Of a stretch of 59,061 nt of DNA, positions 21,858 through 33,301 are shown in pieces (positions within the stretch are counted from its first letter, which is position 1; each line of letters begins with the position of its first letter). The translations under genes were made by a program, and so were the position numbers. This stretch comes from Clostridia bacterium. Lineage in GTDB: Bacteria; Bacillota; Clostridia; TANB77; CAG-508. Where the stretch lies: contig JAAWPK010000003.1 in the NCBI GenBank assembly GCA_022799935.1, positions 1 to 59,061 of the forward strand, in the 5' to 3' direction. The notes beneath the pieces were generated by a model. It did no database searches, was not told where the DNA came from, and worked only from the letters and a program-made list of their open reading frames with translations.

Positions 21858-23355
21858 ATGAAAGTGTCCAAAAAAGACTTGATAAGTCTTATAATTATAT
21901 TTTTAATAACACTTGTGATATTTTATAACTTTGTAACAATGCATTATGCAACAGATACATATAATATTATAAATGTAGGATATGAAAAATACGCAATAAA
22001 CTGGTCTTTAAATGATGGTAGAGTTTTTATGTGTTTATTAGGTTTATTTGCAAATGCTGTGAATATGCATATTTCTGTGTTCGTTATATTTACACTTGTG
22101 GTAGCTATTCTTGTATCTTGCATAGCTGTAATTGTATTAAAAAATTTAATATTGAAATATAAAAAAACAGAGAATAAATACATAGAACTTATTGTTTTTA
22201 TTATTGCGTATTTTACAATATTTAATTTTATGTATATAGAAAACATGTATTTTGTGGAATCGATTGTAATGGCACTAAGCCTTCTTTTATACATAATATC
22301 TGCTAATATACTTGTAAATAGAAATAAATATTATCTAATAAAAAGTTTACTTTTAACTATTCTTGCTATATTTATGTATCAAGGCATAATTGGATTCTTT
22401 TTTGCAATAACATTTATTTTCTCATTATTAAAAGAAAATAATAAGATAAAAGACAATATAAGGGATGTAATAACAAGTGGTGTAATAGCTGGACTTCGGC
22501 ATTTTATCTAATCTTATACAAGTAAAAATAACAGGAAGAGCCTTAGGACTCACACAAGTAAGAGCAGGTGGCATAAATGAGATAGCAGATAATATAGAAT
22601 ATATATTTGATAATTTAACAGATATACTTATAAATACTTGCAATCTATTTCCCAAATGGCTATTTTTGGCATTAGTTCGGAGCTGTATTCTTTATTGCAA
22701 TTTGCAATTTTATAATTATTAGAAAAAATTTAATAAGAAATATTATAAACTTTATAATGCTTGCAGTGGTTAGTATAGCAAGTAGCTTTATAACATTTAT
22801 ACTTAGTCTTACTAGTTTTTATACAGGAAGACTCAGATTTTCAATAGGTGCAACAATAGGACTACTACTTATATATTTATATTGCAAAACAGATATTTTT
22901 GAAGAAAGATCAATTTTAACATATTTATTAATATTTATATTGATTTTTTATAGTATGTTTGGCATATATAACTATATAAATGTAATGTACCAACATAAAC
23001 AAGTAAATGCTTTAGAAATGCAAGAAGTACAAGAAATAGATAAATATATAAGAGAATATGAAAAAGAAAATAATGTAGAAGTAAAATATATTGTAGATAT
23101 AGTATTTAAAGGATATTTGGATTATGCATTTTATGATGAGATAGAAAATAGGTCAGTCTTAACATACAGTCGGAGTAAGAGCTAATTGGTCAAATGATCG
23201 GAATTATTAACTTTTATACGGGAAGAAAGTTAGAAAAGGTAAAAGCAAGTGACGAAATGTATAATGAATACATAGACTTACTTTTAAATGGAATAATTTC
23301 AAATGGATATATATGTATGAACGATACTTTGTATATTAGTGAATATGTATATTAA
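21858..23355 (+). CDS. Glucosyltransferase-domain membrane protein, continuous only with 22497 CGGC, 22678 CGGA, 23171 CGGA, 23199 CGGA
   Basis: Fragmented ORFs join over four quadruplets to a ~500 aa polytopic protein ending ...DTLYISEYVY. Confidence 0.75.
22497..22500 (+). other. CGGC quadruplet = Gly (only CGGC in window)
   Basis: CTT CGGC ATT TTA. Confidence 0.78.
22678..22681 (+). other. CGGA quadruplet = Gly
   Basis: GTT CGGA GCT GTA. Confidence 0.8.
23171..23174 (+). other. CGGA quadruplet = Gly
   Basis: AGT CGGA GTA AGA. Confidence 0.8.
23199..23202 (+). other. CGGA quadruplet = Gly
   Basis: GAT CGGA ATT ATT. Confidence 0.8.
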
Positions 23356-23372
23356 AAGATTAAGGAGAAAAA

Positions 23373-24924
23373 ATGAAAAAAGTAGTTGTAATAGGTGCTG
23401 GACCAGCAGGGCTAACAGCAGCATATGAATTAATAAAAGACAAAGAATATGAAGTGATAATTTTAGAAGAAACGAATGAAATAGGAGGGATATCAAGAAC
23501 TGTAAAATACAATGGAAATAGAATGGATATAGGAGGTCATAGATTTTTTTCAAAAGATGATAGGATATTAGAGTTTTGGAAAGAACTTATGCCAGTTCAA
23601 GGAAAGGGTGCTTATGATGACATAATACTTAATAGAGAGATCAAGCTAGACAATGGACCAGATCCAGAAAAAGAAGATATTGTAATGTTAAAAAGAAATA
23701 GAGTATCTAGAATATTTTATCTAAAGAAGTTTTTCGATTATCCAATAAGTATGAAAAAAGAAACATTCACTAATATGGGATTTATAAGGACTATAAAAGC
23801 TGGATTCAGCTATTTAAAGTCAATTATTGTAAAAAGAAAAGAGAATTCTTTAGAAGATTTTTATATAAATAGATTTGGTAAGGTTTTATATAGTATGTTC
23901 TTTGAAAAATATACAGAGAAATTGTGGGGAAGACATCCAAGTCAAATATCAGCAGATTGGGGAGAACAAAGAGTAAAAGGAATATCAATAAAAGCTGTAG
24001 TAAAAGATATGTTCAATAAAAAGTTAGGAAAAAAGACAAAAGAAAATACTGAAACATCACTAATAGAAGAATTTTTATATCCGAAATTTGGACCACGGAG
24101 AATTATGGGAAGTATTAGCTGAAAGAATAGTAGAACAAGGAGGAAAAATACTAAAAAGTCATAAAGTTATAAGTACAAATATAAAAAATAATAAAATAGT
24201 ATCAGTAGAATGTGAAGTAAATGGAAATAAAGAAGAGATAATAGGAGATATATTTATTTCAAGTATGCCAATTAAAGATTTGATAATTGGTATGAAAAAA
24301 GAGGAAGTTCCAAAAGAGATATTAAATATTGCAAATGGACTTCCATATAGAGACTTTATAACTGTAGGGGTACTTGTTAAAAAATTAAAAATAAGAAATG
24401 AAACTAAAATAAAAACTTTATCTAATATAGTGCCAGATACTTGGATATATGTACAAGAGCCAGAGGTACATTTAGGAAGAATACAAATATTCAACAATTG
24501 GTCACCATATTTAGTAAAAAATCCAGAAGAGAATGTATGGCTTGGACTTGAATATTTTGCAAATGAAGATGATAAATATTGGAATATGGATGATAAAGAA
24601 TTTATAAATTTCTCAATAGATGAGTTGGAGAAAATAGGAATAATAAATAAAGAAGATGTATTAGATACACATAGAGAAAAAGTAAAAAAGGCATATCCTG
24701 CATATTTTGATACATATTCAGATATAGATAAGCTTATAAAATACATAGATACATATGAAAACTTATATTGTGTAGGAAGAAATGGTCAACATAGATACAA
24801 TAATATGGATCATTCAATGCTTACAGCAATTGAGGCAGTTAATAATATTAAGAACAATATAAAAGACAACTCTAACATTTGGAATGTAAATACAGAAAAG
24901 ACTTATCATGAAAAAAGGAGTTAA
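23373..24924 (+). CDS. NAD(P)/FAD-dependent oxidoreductase (protoporphyrinogen oxidase / UDP-galactopyranose mutase-like), continuous only with CGGA=Gly at 24096
   Basis: [23 protein letters not shown][G][17 protein letters not shown]. Confidence 0.88.
24096..24099 (+). other. CGGA quadruplet = Gly
   Basis: CCA CGGA GAA TTA TGG = GPGELW. Confidence 0.92.
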
Positions 24925-24926
24925 AT

Positions 24927-26259
24927 GTGAAAAATAAAAAATATAAAGTAATATTGATAGCTATTATATTACTGGCATTTATTGTAAGACTTATATATGT
25001 TGTTAGAATGCCATTTACAGAAAGACAACATGATTTAGATATAAGATATATATATACAATTTATGAAACAGGGCATTTACCAAATAGCAATGAAGACCAA
25101 TATTATCATCCACCACTTCATCAAATGATATGTGCGATCGTAATGAAATTTGAAAGCCTTTTTGTAAAAGATATTGATCCACATAATGTAGATGAAAATG
25201 AGGAATTTATATTTAAAGCATGGGAAAGTTTTCAATATATAACACTTATATACTCTATGATATTAGTTCGGAATTATATATTCTATGGCTAAAGAGTTTA
25301 AATTAAAAGAAAAGCATATATTATTTATAATGTTTATTACAGCACTTCATCCAACACTCATAATTTTATCTGGAAGTGTTAATAATGACTGCTTATCTGT
25401 TACTATGATTATGTGGAGTATACTGAGACTTATAAAATGGTACAAAAAGCCTAATGCAAAAAATACTGTGTGGATTGGGATTGTAACTGGACTTGCAGTA
25501 ATGGCAAAAACAAATGCTGGAATAGTTGCAATACCAATAATATATATATTTATTTTAAGATTATATAGAGACCTAAAAAAGTCAGAAAATAAGAAAAGAA
25601 TTATAAAAAAATACATATATACATTTATATTATTCGGAAGTATAGCACTTCCAATAGGTTTGTGGTATAATATTAGAAATTATATATTATTTGATCAGCC
25701 ATTATTATATGTTTTAGATTTGAAAGATATGAAGTTATATAGAGGTAATTACTCATACTTTGAAAGATTTTTTCCATTTTCAAAAGAAATTTTTACTATG
25801 TATGCATATCCTTATTTAGAACATTCAGTACCAATTTATTTATTAAAAACATCACTATTTGGAGAATGGGAATGGGGAATAGATAAAATATCTTATATTT
25901 GTTATATAATGGCTATGATAATGGGTATAATTTATACAATTACAAGTATTATTTATATTGCTAAAAGTACGGTTTCAAGAAACAAAAGACATATAGTACA
26001 TAAAAATATGTTAATATATTTACTTATAATTAATTTGATAAGTTTTACAATAATGAATATAAAACTACCATATGGATGTAGTATGGATTTTAGATACATA
26101 GTACCAGTAATTTTTATACAAGGATTTATAATCTGTTTTGAATTAGAAAAAATGAAAAATAAAAATAAAGCAAAAAAGATATTTGAAGTAGTAAGTATTA
26201 TTATGATAATACTACTTATAGCCTCAGATTATATAATTCTGACATGGAATATACCATAG
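24927..26259 (+). CDS. Glycosyltransferase family 39-like membrane protein, continuous only with CGGA=Gly at 25269
   Basis: ORFs 24927-25292 and 25285-26259 join; YSMILV[G]IIYSMAKEF; multi-TM. Confidence 0.8.
25269..25272 (+). other. CGGA quadruplet = Gly
   Basis: GTT CGGA ATT ATA. Confidence 0.8.
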
Positions 26260-26281
26260 GTATAAAAGAATGGAGGTTAAA

Positions 26282-28992
26282 ATGAGTAGAGTTGTTTTAA
26301 TAGATGGAAATAGTATATTAAATAGAGCATTTTATGGAATTGCTGGAAGTAATATGCTTATGACAGAGGATCGGAACATATACAAATGCAGTATATGGCT
26401 TTTTGGCGATAATGTTTAAAATTATAGATAATTTGAATCCTGAATATATAGGTGTTGCATTTGACTTAAAAGCACCAACTTTTAGACATCAAATGTATAG
26501 TGAGTATAAGGGGACAAGAAAAGGAATGCCAGACGAACTTGCAGTTCAAATGCCAATAATAAAAGATGTATTAAGGGCTATGAATATTAAGATTATAGAA
26601 AAAGAAGGATATGAGGCAGATGATATATTAGGAACACTTGCTAAAATGGCACGGAAGGAAAGGGTATGATGTAACTATTCTTTCGGGAGATAGAGATACA
26701 TTTCAGCTTGCAACAGAAAAGATAACAATAAGAATCCCAAGGACAAAGATGGGAAAGACAGAAGAAGATGATTATGATAAAGAAAAAATATTAGAACAAT
26801 ATGGAATAGAACCTAAAGCTCTAATAGAAGTAAAAGGACTCATGGGAGATAAGTCAGATAATATACCAGGAGTCTCAGGGATAGGAGAAAAAACTGCTTT
26901 AAATATTATAAAAAAATATAAAACAATAGAGAAATTATATGAAGAGATAGAGAAGCGGAAAAGCAGAAGAAATAAAAGGAAAACTTAGAGAAAAACTAAT
27001 AGATCGGAAAAGAAAGTGCTCTTCTTTCTAAAACACTTGGAACTATAAACATTAAAAGTCCTTTAGATGAAAAGATTGAAGACTTAGAAAGAAAAGAATG
27101 GGACAAAGAAAAGGTATTAGAAATATTTACAAAATTAAGATTCAATAAATATATAGATAGATTTTCATTAAGAGATGAGACAAAAGAACAGAATCCATTT
27201 GATGAAATAGAAATAAAAGAACTTTTAAGTGAAAAAGACATAGAAGATTTAATATTAAAAATAAAAGAAAAAAATGAGATAACATATTTTCTAAATACAG
27301 AAGATAGAGGAAAAGAAGAAGATATAATAAAAAAGACAATATGTAGCATAAGTATTAAAATAGGAAATACTGTTTATTATATTGAAGATATAGAAACGAT
27401 AAAGAAACACTTTAAAGAAATTTTTGAAAATGAAGAAATTAAAAAAATAGGATATAAACTTAAGCAAGATTATATATTACTTAAACAAAATGATATAACT
27501 TTAAGAGGTTTTTTCTATGATGCAGAAATTGCAGGATATATAATAGATTCTATAAAAAATAAATATGATATAGAAACCCTTGCAATTCGCTATTTGAACT
27601 TAGAAATATCAAATTTTATAAAAGAGGAAGATAAAGAACAGCAGTTAAATCTATTTAATATAGGAGAAGAAAATAAACAAAATGAGATAGAAAAACAAAA
27701 AAGTATTTTGTATGTATATGTAATAGACAAACTATATCCAGTTACAAAAAAATTTATGGAAGAACAAGAAACTTTGGAACTATTTAATAAGATAGAAATG
27801 CCAACATCAAGAGTGCTTGCAAAAATGCAATATAATGGGATATATGTAGAAAAGGAAGAACTAATAGAGTATGGAAGAAAGATAAAAGCAGAAATAGAAG
27901 AAAAAACAGACAAAATCTATAAATTATCAGGTCAGGAATTTAATATAAATTCTCCAAAACAGCTTGGAAAGATATTATTTGAAGATTTAAAATTGCCAGT
28001 ACAAAAAAAGAAAAAGAGTGGGTATGCAACAGATATTGAAGTACTAGAAAAATTAAGAGAAGAACATCCAATAATAAATGAAATACTAGACTATAGACAA
28101 CTTATGAAGTTAAACTCTACTTATGTAGAAGGAATGCTTCCATATATAAATCCAAAGACAAATAGAATACACTCATATTTTCACCAAACAGTGACAGCAA
28201 CAGGAAGGATAAGTTCTGCAGAACCAAATTTACAAAATATACCAACGAGGTTTGAGCTTGGAAAGAGGCTAAGAAAGGTATTTAAGCCAGAAAATCGGAA
28301 ATATATTTGTAGATGCAGATTACTCACAAGTAGAACTTAGAGTATTTGCACATATTTCAAAAGATGAGAATATGATAAATGCTTTTAAAACAGGAACAGA
28401 CATACATAAAGAAGTTGCTTCAAAAGTATTTAATAAAAAGCTAGAAGAAGTAACAGTAGAAGAAAGAACTCATGCAAAAGCAGTAAACTTTGGAATAGTT
28501 TATGGAATAAGTGATTTTGGATTATCTGAGCAAATAAAAACAACTAAGAAAGAAGCAAAAGAATACATTGAACAATATCTAAATAAATATAAGGGTATAA
28601 AGAAGTTTATGGAAGAAATAGATGAAGAAGCTAAGACGAAAGGATATGTAACTACAATATTTGGAAGAAGAAGAAATATACCAGAACTAAAAGCTGCAAA
28701 TTTTATAGTAAGGCAATTTGGAAGTAGAGCAGCATTAAATATGCCAATACAAGGAACAGCAGCAGATATAATGAAACTTGCTATGATAGAAGTTGATAAG
28801 AGAATTAGAGAGCTAAAATTAAGGTCAAAGCTGTTACTTCAAATACATGATGAATTATTATTAGAAGTTCCAAAAGATGAAGAAGGAAAAGTAAAAATAA
28901 TGTTAAAAGATGCAATGGAAAATGTAGCAAAACTTTTAGTGCCATTAGTTGCAGAAGTAGAAGAAGCAGATAACTGGTATGGCTGTAAATAG
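26282..28992 (+). CDS. polA: DNA polymerase I, continuous only with five CGGA=Gly quadruplets
   Basis: MSRVVLIDGNSILNRAFYGIAGSNMLMTED[G]TYTNAVYGFLAIMFKI...SGDRDTFQL...PEN[G]NIFVDADYSQVELRVFAHIS...LLQIHDELLLEVP. Confidence 0.97.
26372..26375 (+). other. polA: CGGA quadruplet = Gly (polA)
   Basis: GAT CGGA ACA TAT ACA AAT = DGTYTNAVYGF. Confidence 0.95.
26652..26655 (+). other. polA: CGGA quadruplet = Gly (polA)
   Basis: GCA CGGA AGG AAA GGG TAT. Confidence 0.88.
26956..26959 (+). other. polA: CGGA quadruplet = Gly (polA)
   Basis: AAG CGGA AAA GCA. Confidence 0.88.
27005..27008 (+). other. polA: CGGA quadruplet = Gly (polA)
   Basis: GAT CGGA AAA GAA AGT. Confidence 0.88.
28296..28299 (+). 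other. polA: CGGA quadruplet = Gly (polA)
   Basis: AAT CGGA AAT ATA TTT GTA GAT. Confidence 0.93.
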
Positions 28993-29558
28993 CAAAGGAA
29001 AAAGGAGTAAAACATTGAACAAAAGGAAGGCGTTAATAACAATATTAATAATTATTGTATTTCTAATAAGTATATTTGAAATATACAAACTAGTTCTAAA
29101 AAAGATATATCCTAAAAACTATTTAGAATATGTATCCAAATATGCTGAGAAGTATAATATAGAAGAAAATTGGATATTTGCTTTAATAAAAACAGAGAGC
29201 AATTTTGAGCCCAATAGTGTTTCATCAAGTGGAGCTATTCGGACTTACACAGCTCATGGAAAAAACTGCTGAAGAGGTTGCAAATAACATTGGAATGAAT
29301 GATATTGATCTAAAAAATCCAGAAACTAATATTGAAATTGGAACTAAATATTTTAGAACACTTTTAGATTATTATGATGGTAATTATCATCTAGCTATAG
29401 CAGCATATAATGCAGGAATAGGTACAGTTGCAAAATGGATAAACGAAGGAATAATAAGAAACGATGGATCAGACATAGAGAATATTCCATATAAAGAAAC
29501 AAACAATTATGTAAGAAAAATGTTAAAAAATTATAGAATTTATGAAAAACTGTATTAA
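28979..29558 (+). CDS. Soluble lytic transglycosylase-like protein, continuous only with CGGA=Gly at 29240
   Basis: ALIKTESNFEPNSVSSSGAI[G]LTQLMEKTAEEVANNI...AIAAYNAGIGTVAKWI; the start may be 29016 (TTG). Confidence 0.92.
29240..29243 (+). other. CGGA quadruplet = Gly (lytic transglycosylase)
   Basis: ATT CGGA CTT ACA CAG = AIGLTQ. Confidence 0.94.
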
Positions 29559-29570
29559 GGAGAGAGAAAA

Positions 29571-30150
29571 ATGACTATAGAGGATATAAAAGAAGATATA
29601 AAGGAAATATTATCAGAAAAAAGATTTAAACATTCCATTCGGAACGATGAAAATGGCAAAGGAACTTGCTCATATTTATGGAGAAAATGAAGATGAGGCA
29701 GAACTTGCAGGACTTATACATGATGTTGCAAAGGAATTTACAAGAGGAGAGATTGAAGATTATGCCAAAGCACATAAAATTAAAATTGACGAAGTTGAAC
29801 AAAAGCAAATTGCATTAATGCATGCAAAACTTGGGGCAAGTATTGCAAAGATAAGATATAGAGCAAATATAGAAATACAAAAAGCAGTGCTTTTTCATAC
29901 AACAGGGAACAGAAATATGAATACATTTGCAAAAATAATATATTTAGCAGATAAAATAGAAGAAAATAGAGAATATGAAGGAGTAGAAGAATTAAGAAAA
30001 TTGGCAAAAGAAGACTTGAATGAAGCAATACTTGTTGTTATAGAATCTACTCTACAAAAATCAATAAGAACAAAAAGACTGATTCATCCAGATACAGTAG
30101 ATTTAAGAAACTACTTATTATCACAAGAAAACACAACAATTCAGAAATAA
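29571..30150 (+). CDS. yqeK: YqeK-family HD domain hydrolase, continuous only with CGGA=Gly at 29640
   Basis: MTIEDIKEDIKEILSEKRFKHSI[G]TMKMAKELAHIYG...AGLIHDVAKEF. Confidence 0.92.
29640..29643 (+). other. yqeK: CGGA quadruplet = Gly (yqeK)
   Basis: ATT CGGA ACG ATG = HSIGTM. Confidence 0.92.
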
Positions 30151-30380
30151 GTAATAAATATTTATCAATAAACAAACTTTAAATATTAATTATATGGAAT
30201 TTATTACTAGAAAAATAAAAAATTTAATGGAAAGTATTGACTTTCTAAGTAAAATGTAATAAAATATTGTAGTGTTATGATAAGGTATATAAATAATATA
30301 GATTTTTTCCCGGTAAAACTATATTATTTTGATATATATTTAAGATATAAATGAAATCAGAATGGAGGAAATTGATTGCC

Positions 30381-30815
30381 ATGAATAATACTACTTATAG
30401 TGTAAAAAAAGGAGAAATCAATAGAAAATGGTATATAATTGATGCAGAAGGTAAACCATTAGGTAGAGTTGCAACAGAAGCTGCAAAATTACTTAGAGGA
30501 AAACATAAACCAACATTTACACCTAATATGGATGTTGGAGATCATGTTATTGTTATCAATTGTAGCAAAGTTATATTAACAGGAAATAAATTAAATCAAA
30601 AAGTATATAGACATCATTCAGGATATATCGGAGGAATGAAAGAAGTATCTGCAAAAGATATGTTACAAAATAATCCAGAAAAGGCAATGATGTTAGCAAT
30701 AAAAGGAATGCTTCCTCATAACAGTTTAGGAAGACAAAGTGTAAAAAAATTAAGAGTATATGCTGGAGCAGAACATGAAAACATAGCTCAAAAACCAGAA
30801 GTATGGGAATTTTAA
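30381..30815 (+). CDS. rplM: 50S ribosomal protein L13
   Basis: [44 protein letters not shown]. Confidence 0.97.
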   Translation: MNNTTYSVKKGEINRKWYIIDAEGKPLGRVATEAAKLLRGKHKPTFTPNMDVGDHVIVINCSKVILTGNKLNQKVYRHHSGYIGGMKEVSAKDMLQNNPEKAMMLAIKGMLPHNSLGRQSVKKLRVYAGAEHENIAQKPEVWEF

Positions 30816-30829
30816 AGGAGGAAAAGTAA

Positions 30830-31237
30830 ATGCCTAAAGCAAGTTCAGATAAAATAATGTTTTATGGTACTGGAAGAAGAAAAAGCTCTATTGCTAGAGT
30901 TAGAATAGTACCAGGTAAAGGAAAAATAACTATCAATTCTAAAGATATAGATGAATATTTAGACTTAGAAACTTTAAAAGTAATAGTAAGACAACCATTA
31001 GTTGCAACAGATACATTAAACAAATATGATGTAATCTGTACAGTAAAAGGTGGAGGATTCTCAGGTCAAGCAGGAGCAATCCGCCATGGATTAGCTAGAG
31101 CATTAAATGAAGCTAATAGTGAATATAGACCAGCATTAAAAGCAAAAGGATTTTTAACAAGAGATCCAAGAATGAAAGAAAGAAAAAAATACGGTCTTAA
31201 AAAAGCTAGAAAGGCTCCACAATTTAGTAAGAGATAA
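30830..31237 (+). CDS. rpsI: 30S ribosomal protein S9
   Basis: [16 protein letters not shown]...[27 protein letters not shown]. Confidence 0.98.
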   Translation: MPKASSDKIMFYGTGRRKSSIARVRIVPGKGKITINSKDIDEYLDLETLKVIVRQPLVATDTLNKYDVICTVKGGGFSGQAGAIRHGLARALNEANSEYRPALKAKGFLTRDPRMKERKKYGLKKARKAPQFSKR

Positions 31238-31269
31238 TAAACTTAAGATAATTTTATTAGAGTACAAAA

Positions 31270-31304
31270 GAGGAAGTAGCGGTATAAAAACCGCCACTTC
31301 CTTT
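31270..31304. terminator. Stem-loop terminator between rpsI and the convergent ORF
   Basis: GAGGAAGTAGCGGTATAAAAACCGCCACTTCCTTTA inverted repeat. Confidence 0.75.
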
Positions 31305-31360
31305 ACTAGTACGCTAGGCCAAACTGTGGCCAGCAAGGGGAAATGCTCTTTTGTTCGATC

Positions 31361-31795
31361 TTAGAGCCTACCGTGTTTTTCCAGGCTCTTGAGAGTTGCG
31401 AGGGCTTCGGCCTCCGTCTTGATGGAGGTGTCCGTTCCGCGAAGAACGATAAAGGTGTTGTTGATACCGACGGCCAGGGGCTCCACCAGCTGGAACATGC
31501 CAGTTGAGTCGCTGCCTTCCTTGGACGGCCTTGCGATGACCTTGAAGGTGGCGTGGAGCTCGGCAAGCTGCTCGAAGCTCATACGGCACTCGCTCATCTT
31601 GGTGACGGCACGCATCTGCTGGTAATCGGCGGTGGAACTGAGGTTGAAACCTACACCACCAATCAGCGTGAGATCGTTCAGGCTGTCGTCGTCAGAACCA
31701 GCAAGGAGAAGGTGCGCATAGGCGGCCGTGGGATCCTTGGAAGAAAGGGTGGACCGGATAGCAGTCATGATGTAAGTCTTCATATTGTTCTTCAT
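31361..31795 (-). CDS. Orphan GC-rich hypothetical protein (144 aa), compositional outlier
   Basis: ORF with upstream AGGAGG RBS and AT-rich TATAAT-like promoter; much higher GC than flanks; one in-frame CGG Arg codon (31754-31756). Confidence 0.55.
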   Translation of the reverse strand: MKNNMKTYIMTAIRSTLSSKDPTAAYAHLLLAGSDDDSLNDLTLIGGVGFNLSSTADYQQMRAVTKMSECRMSFEQLAELHATFKVIARPSKEGSDSTGMFQLVEPLAVGINNTFIVLRGTDTSIKTEAEALATLKSLEKHGRL

Positions 31796-32002
31796 TGTGA
31801 GTTTCCTCCTAGTATTAAATAAATTATTTTTATGTTACTACTGCAACATTTTATATTATTATTATATCACACTTCACATAAAATGTCAAAAAAAACAATT
31901 TGTAAACTTGAAATATAAAAATATAATTGTATTCATTGACAAATATAAAAAAAAAATGTATAATAAATATTATGGTAAAATGTTTAGTAAGGAGCTGATA
32001 TT

Positions 32003-32161
32003 ATGCTAGCCAAGAATTGGAAAAGAATAGGAATGTTAATAATAATAATTGCTTGTCTATTTAATATAGTATCAAAATTAGTTACTAAAATGTCATATTT
32101 AGACCAGTTAACTCAAACTGCAGAGTATGCAGAAGTTAATCAAAAGGAAGTAGAAAAATAA
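32003..32161 (+). CDS. Small single-TM hypothetical protein (52 aa)
   Basis: AAGGAGCTGATATT-ATG; MLAKNWKRIGMLIIIIACLFNIVSKLVTKMSYLDQLTQTAEYAEVNQKEVEK. Confidence 0.5.
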   Translation: MLAKNWKRIGMLIIIIACLFNIVSKLVTKMSYLDQLTQTAEYAEVNQKEVEK

Positions 32162-32194
32162 ATTTCTAAATAAGATATAAAAATAAAGAAAGAG

Positions 32195-32407
32195 GTGAAA
32201 TGCATAATGAAAGAAGGTTTACATCCAGAATTTTCAGATGCAACTATAACATGTGCATGTGGAAATGTTATTACTACAAAATCAACAAAAAAAGCTATAA
32301 GTGTAGATATTTGCTCAAAATGTCATCCTTTTTGGACAGGTAACTTAAAACAAAGCACAACAGGTGGTAGAGCAGATAGATTTAAGAAAAAATATGGTAT
32401 ACAATAA
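32195..32407 (+). CDS. rpmE: 50S ribosomal protein L31
   Basis: MKEGLHPEFSDATITCACGNVITTKSTKKAISVDICSKCHPFWTG; the ATG at 32207 is the likely start. Confidence 0.95.
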   Translation: MKCIMKEGLHPEFSDATITCACGNVITTKSTKKAISVDICSKCHPFWTGNLKQSTTGGRADRFKKKYGIQ

Positions 32408-32528
32408 AGAAAAAATAAAAATCTGGAAAATTGGAGTTTTCTAGGTTTTATTTTTTTTCAATAATTAATGACAAATTATCATATTTATAGTATAATCGCT
32501 ATATAAATTAATAAAAGGAGGACCCTTT

Positions 32529-33221
32529 ATGGAAGAAAATGAGAAAAAAGAAGGGGCAGTAAATGCTGAAGAAATAAAACAGGAAACAGTTAAAACTGCA
32601 AAAGAAGTAAAAGAAACAATAAAAAATGTAGACATTAAAAAAGATGCAAAGGCTACAACTGGATTTATTACAGAGATGATGAAAAGACCTTTAGTTAGAT
32701 TAAAAGAAATTGCAGAAGATAATACTAATAAGGATTTTAAATTCGCGGTAGTACTTGTTATATTATGGATAGTTGTTGTTGGAATAGTACATTTAGTAAA
32801 AGGATATCATTCAATAGATAGCTTTTTTGCATATAGTTTTACAAAAAACTTTTTAAGATTATTAAAGACAATGATTGCACCAATATTATCAGTTGTAATT
32901 ATGTCAGCAATTGTATTTATGATGAATAAAGATAATAAAAAATCATTTATAACAGTTCTTACATCAATTACTGCAGCAAATATACCAACTATTGTAGCAG
33001 GAATAGTAAGTATTCTTTATATAATAAGTTCAAGTATTTCAAAACTTTTAACACCATTTTCAGCTTTTTGCAGTACAATAACAATAGTATTTACTTTCTT
33101 TGGAGTTAAAGCATTATTTGGAGAAGAAGATAATACTAAATTTTTAAAAACATTTATTGCCATAGAAGCTTTATACTATATAGCATATTTAATAATATCA
33201 TATTTAGAAATATATATTTAA
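32529..33221 (+). CDS. Membrane protein, YIP1-like
   Basis: Multi-TM, RBS AAAGGAGG. Confidence 0.5.
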   Translation: MEENEKKEGAVNAEEIKQETVKTAKEVKETIKNVDIKKDAKATTGFITEMMKRPLVRLKEIAEDNTNKDFKFAVVLVILWIVVVGIVHLVKGYHSIDSFFAYSFTKNFLRLLKTMIAPILSVVIMSAIVFMMNKDNKKSFITVLTSITAANIPTIVAGIVSILYIISSSISKLLTPFSAFCSTITIVFTFFGVKALFGEEDNTKFLKTFIAIEALYYIAYLIISYLEIYI

Positions 33222-33301
33222 AAATATAAGTTGAGAAATAAGTATTAAAAAAATAAACACTTTCCTTATGAAAAGTGTTTATTTTTTATATGTATTTAAA
33301 A

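Noticed and set aside
26282-28992. Pseudogenisation of polA, ruvB, recG, rny and others
   Set aside because: Outside these single positions the proteins are intact with conserved active sites. Loss of so many housekeeping genes at identical motifs is not plausible.
31368-31822. Other overlapping ORFs in the GC-rich segment (31306-31566 -, 31368-31589 -, 31389-31625 +, 31553-31822 +)
   Set aside because: Spurious overlaps from GC-rich stop-poor sequence; only 31361-31795 (-) has a good RBS and promoter.
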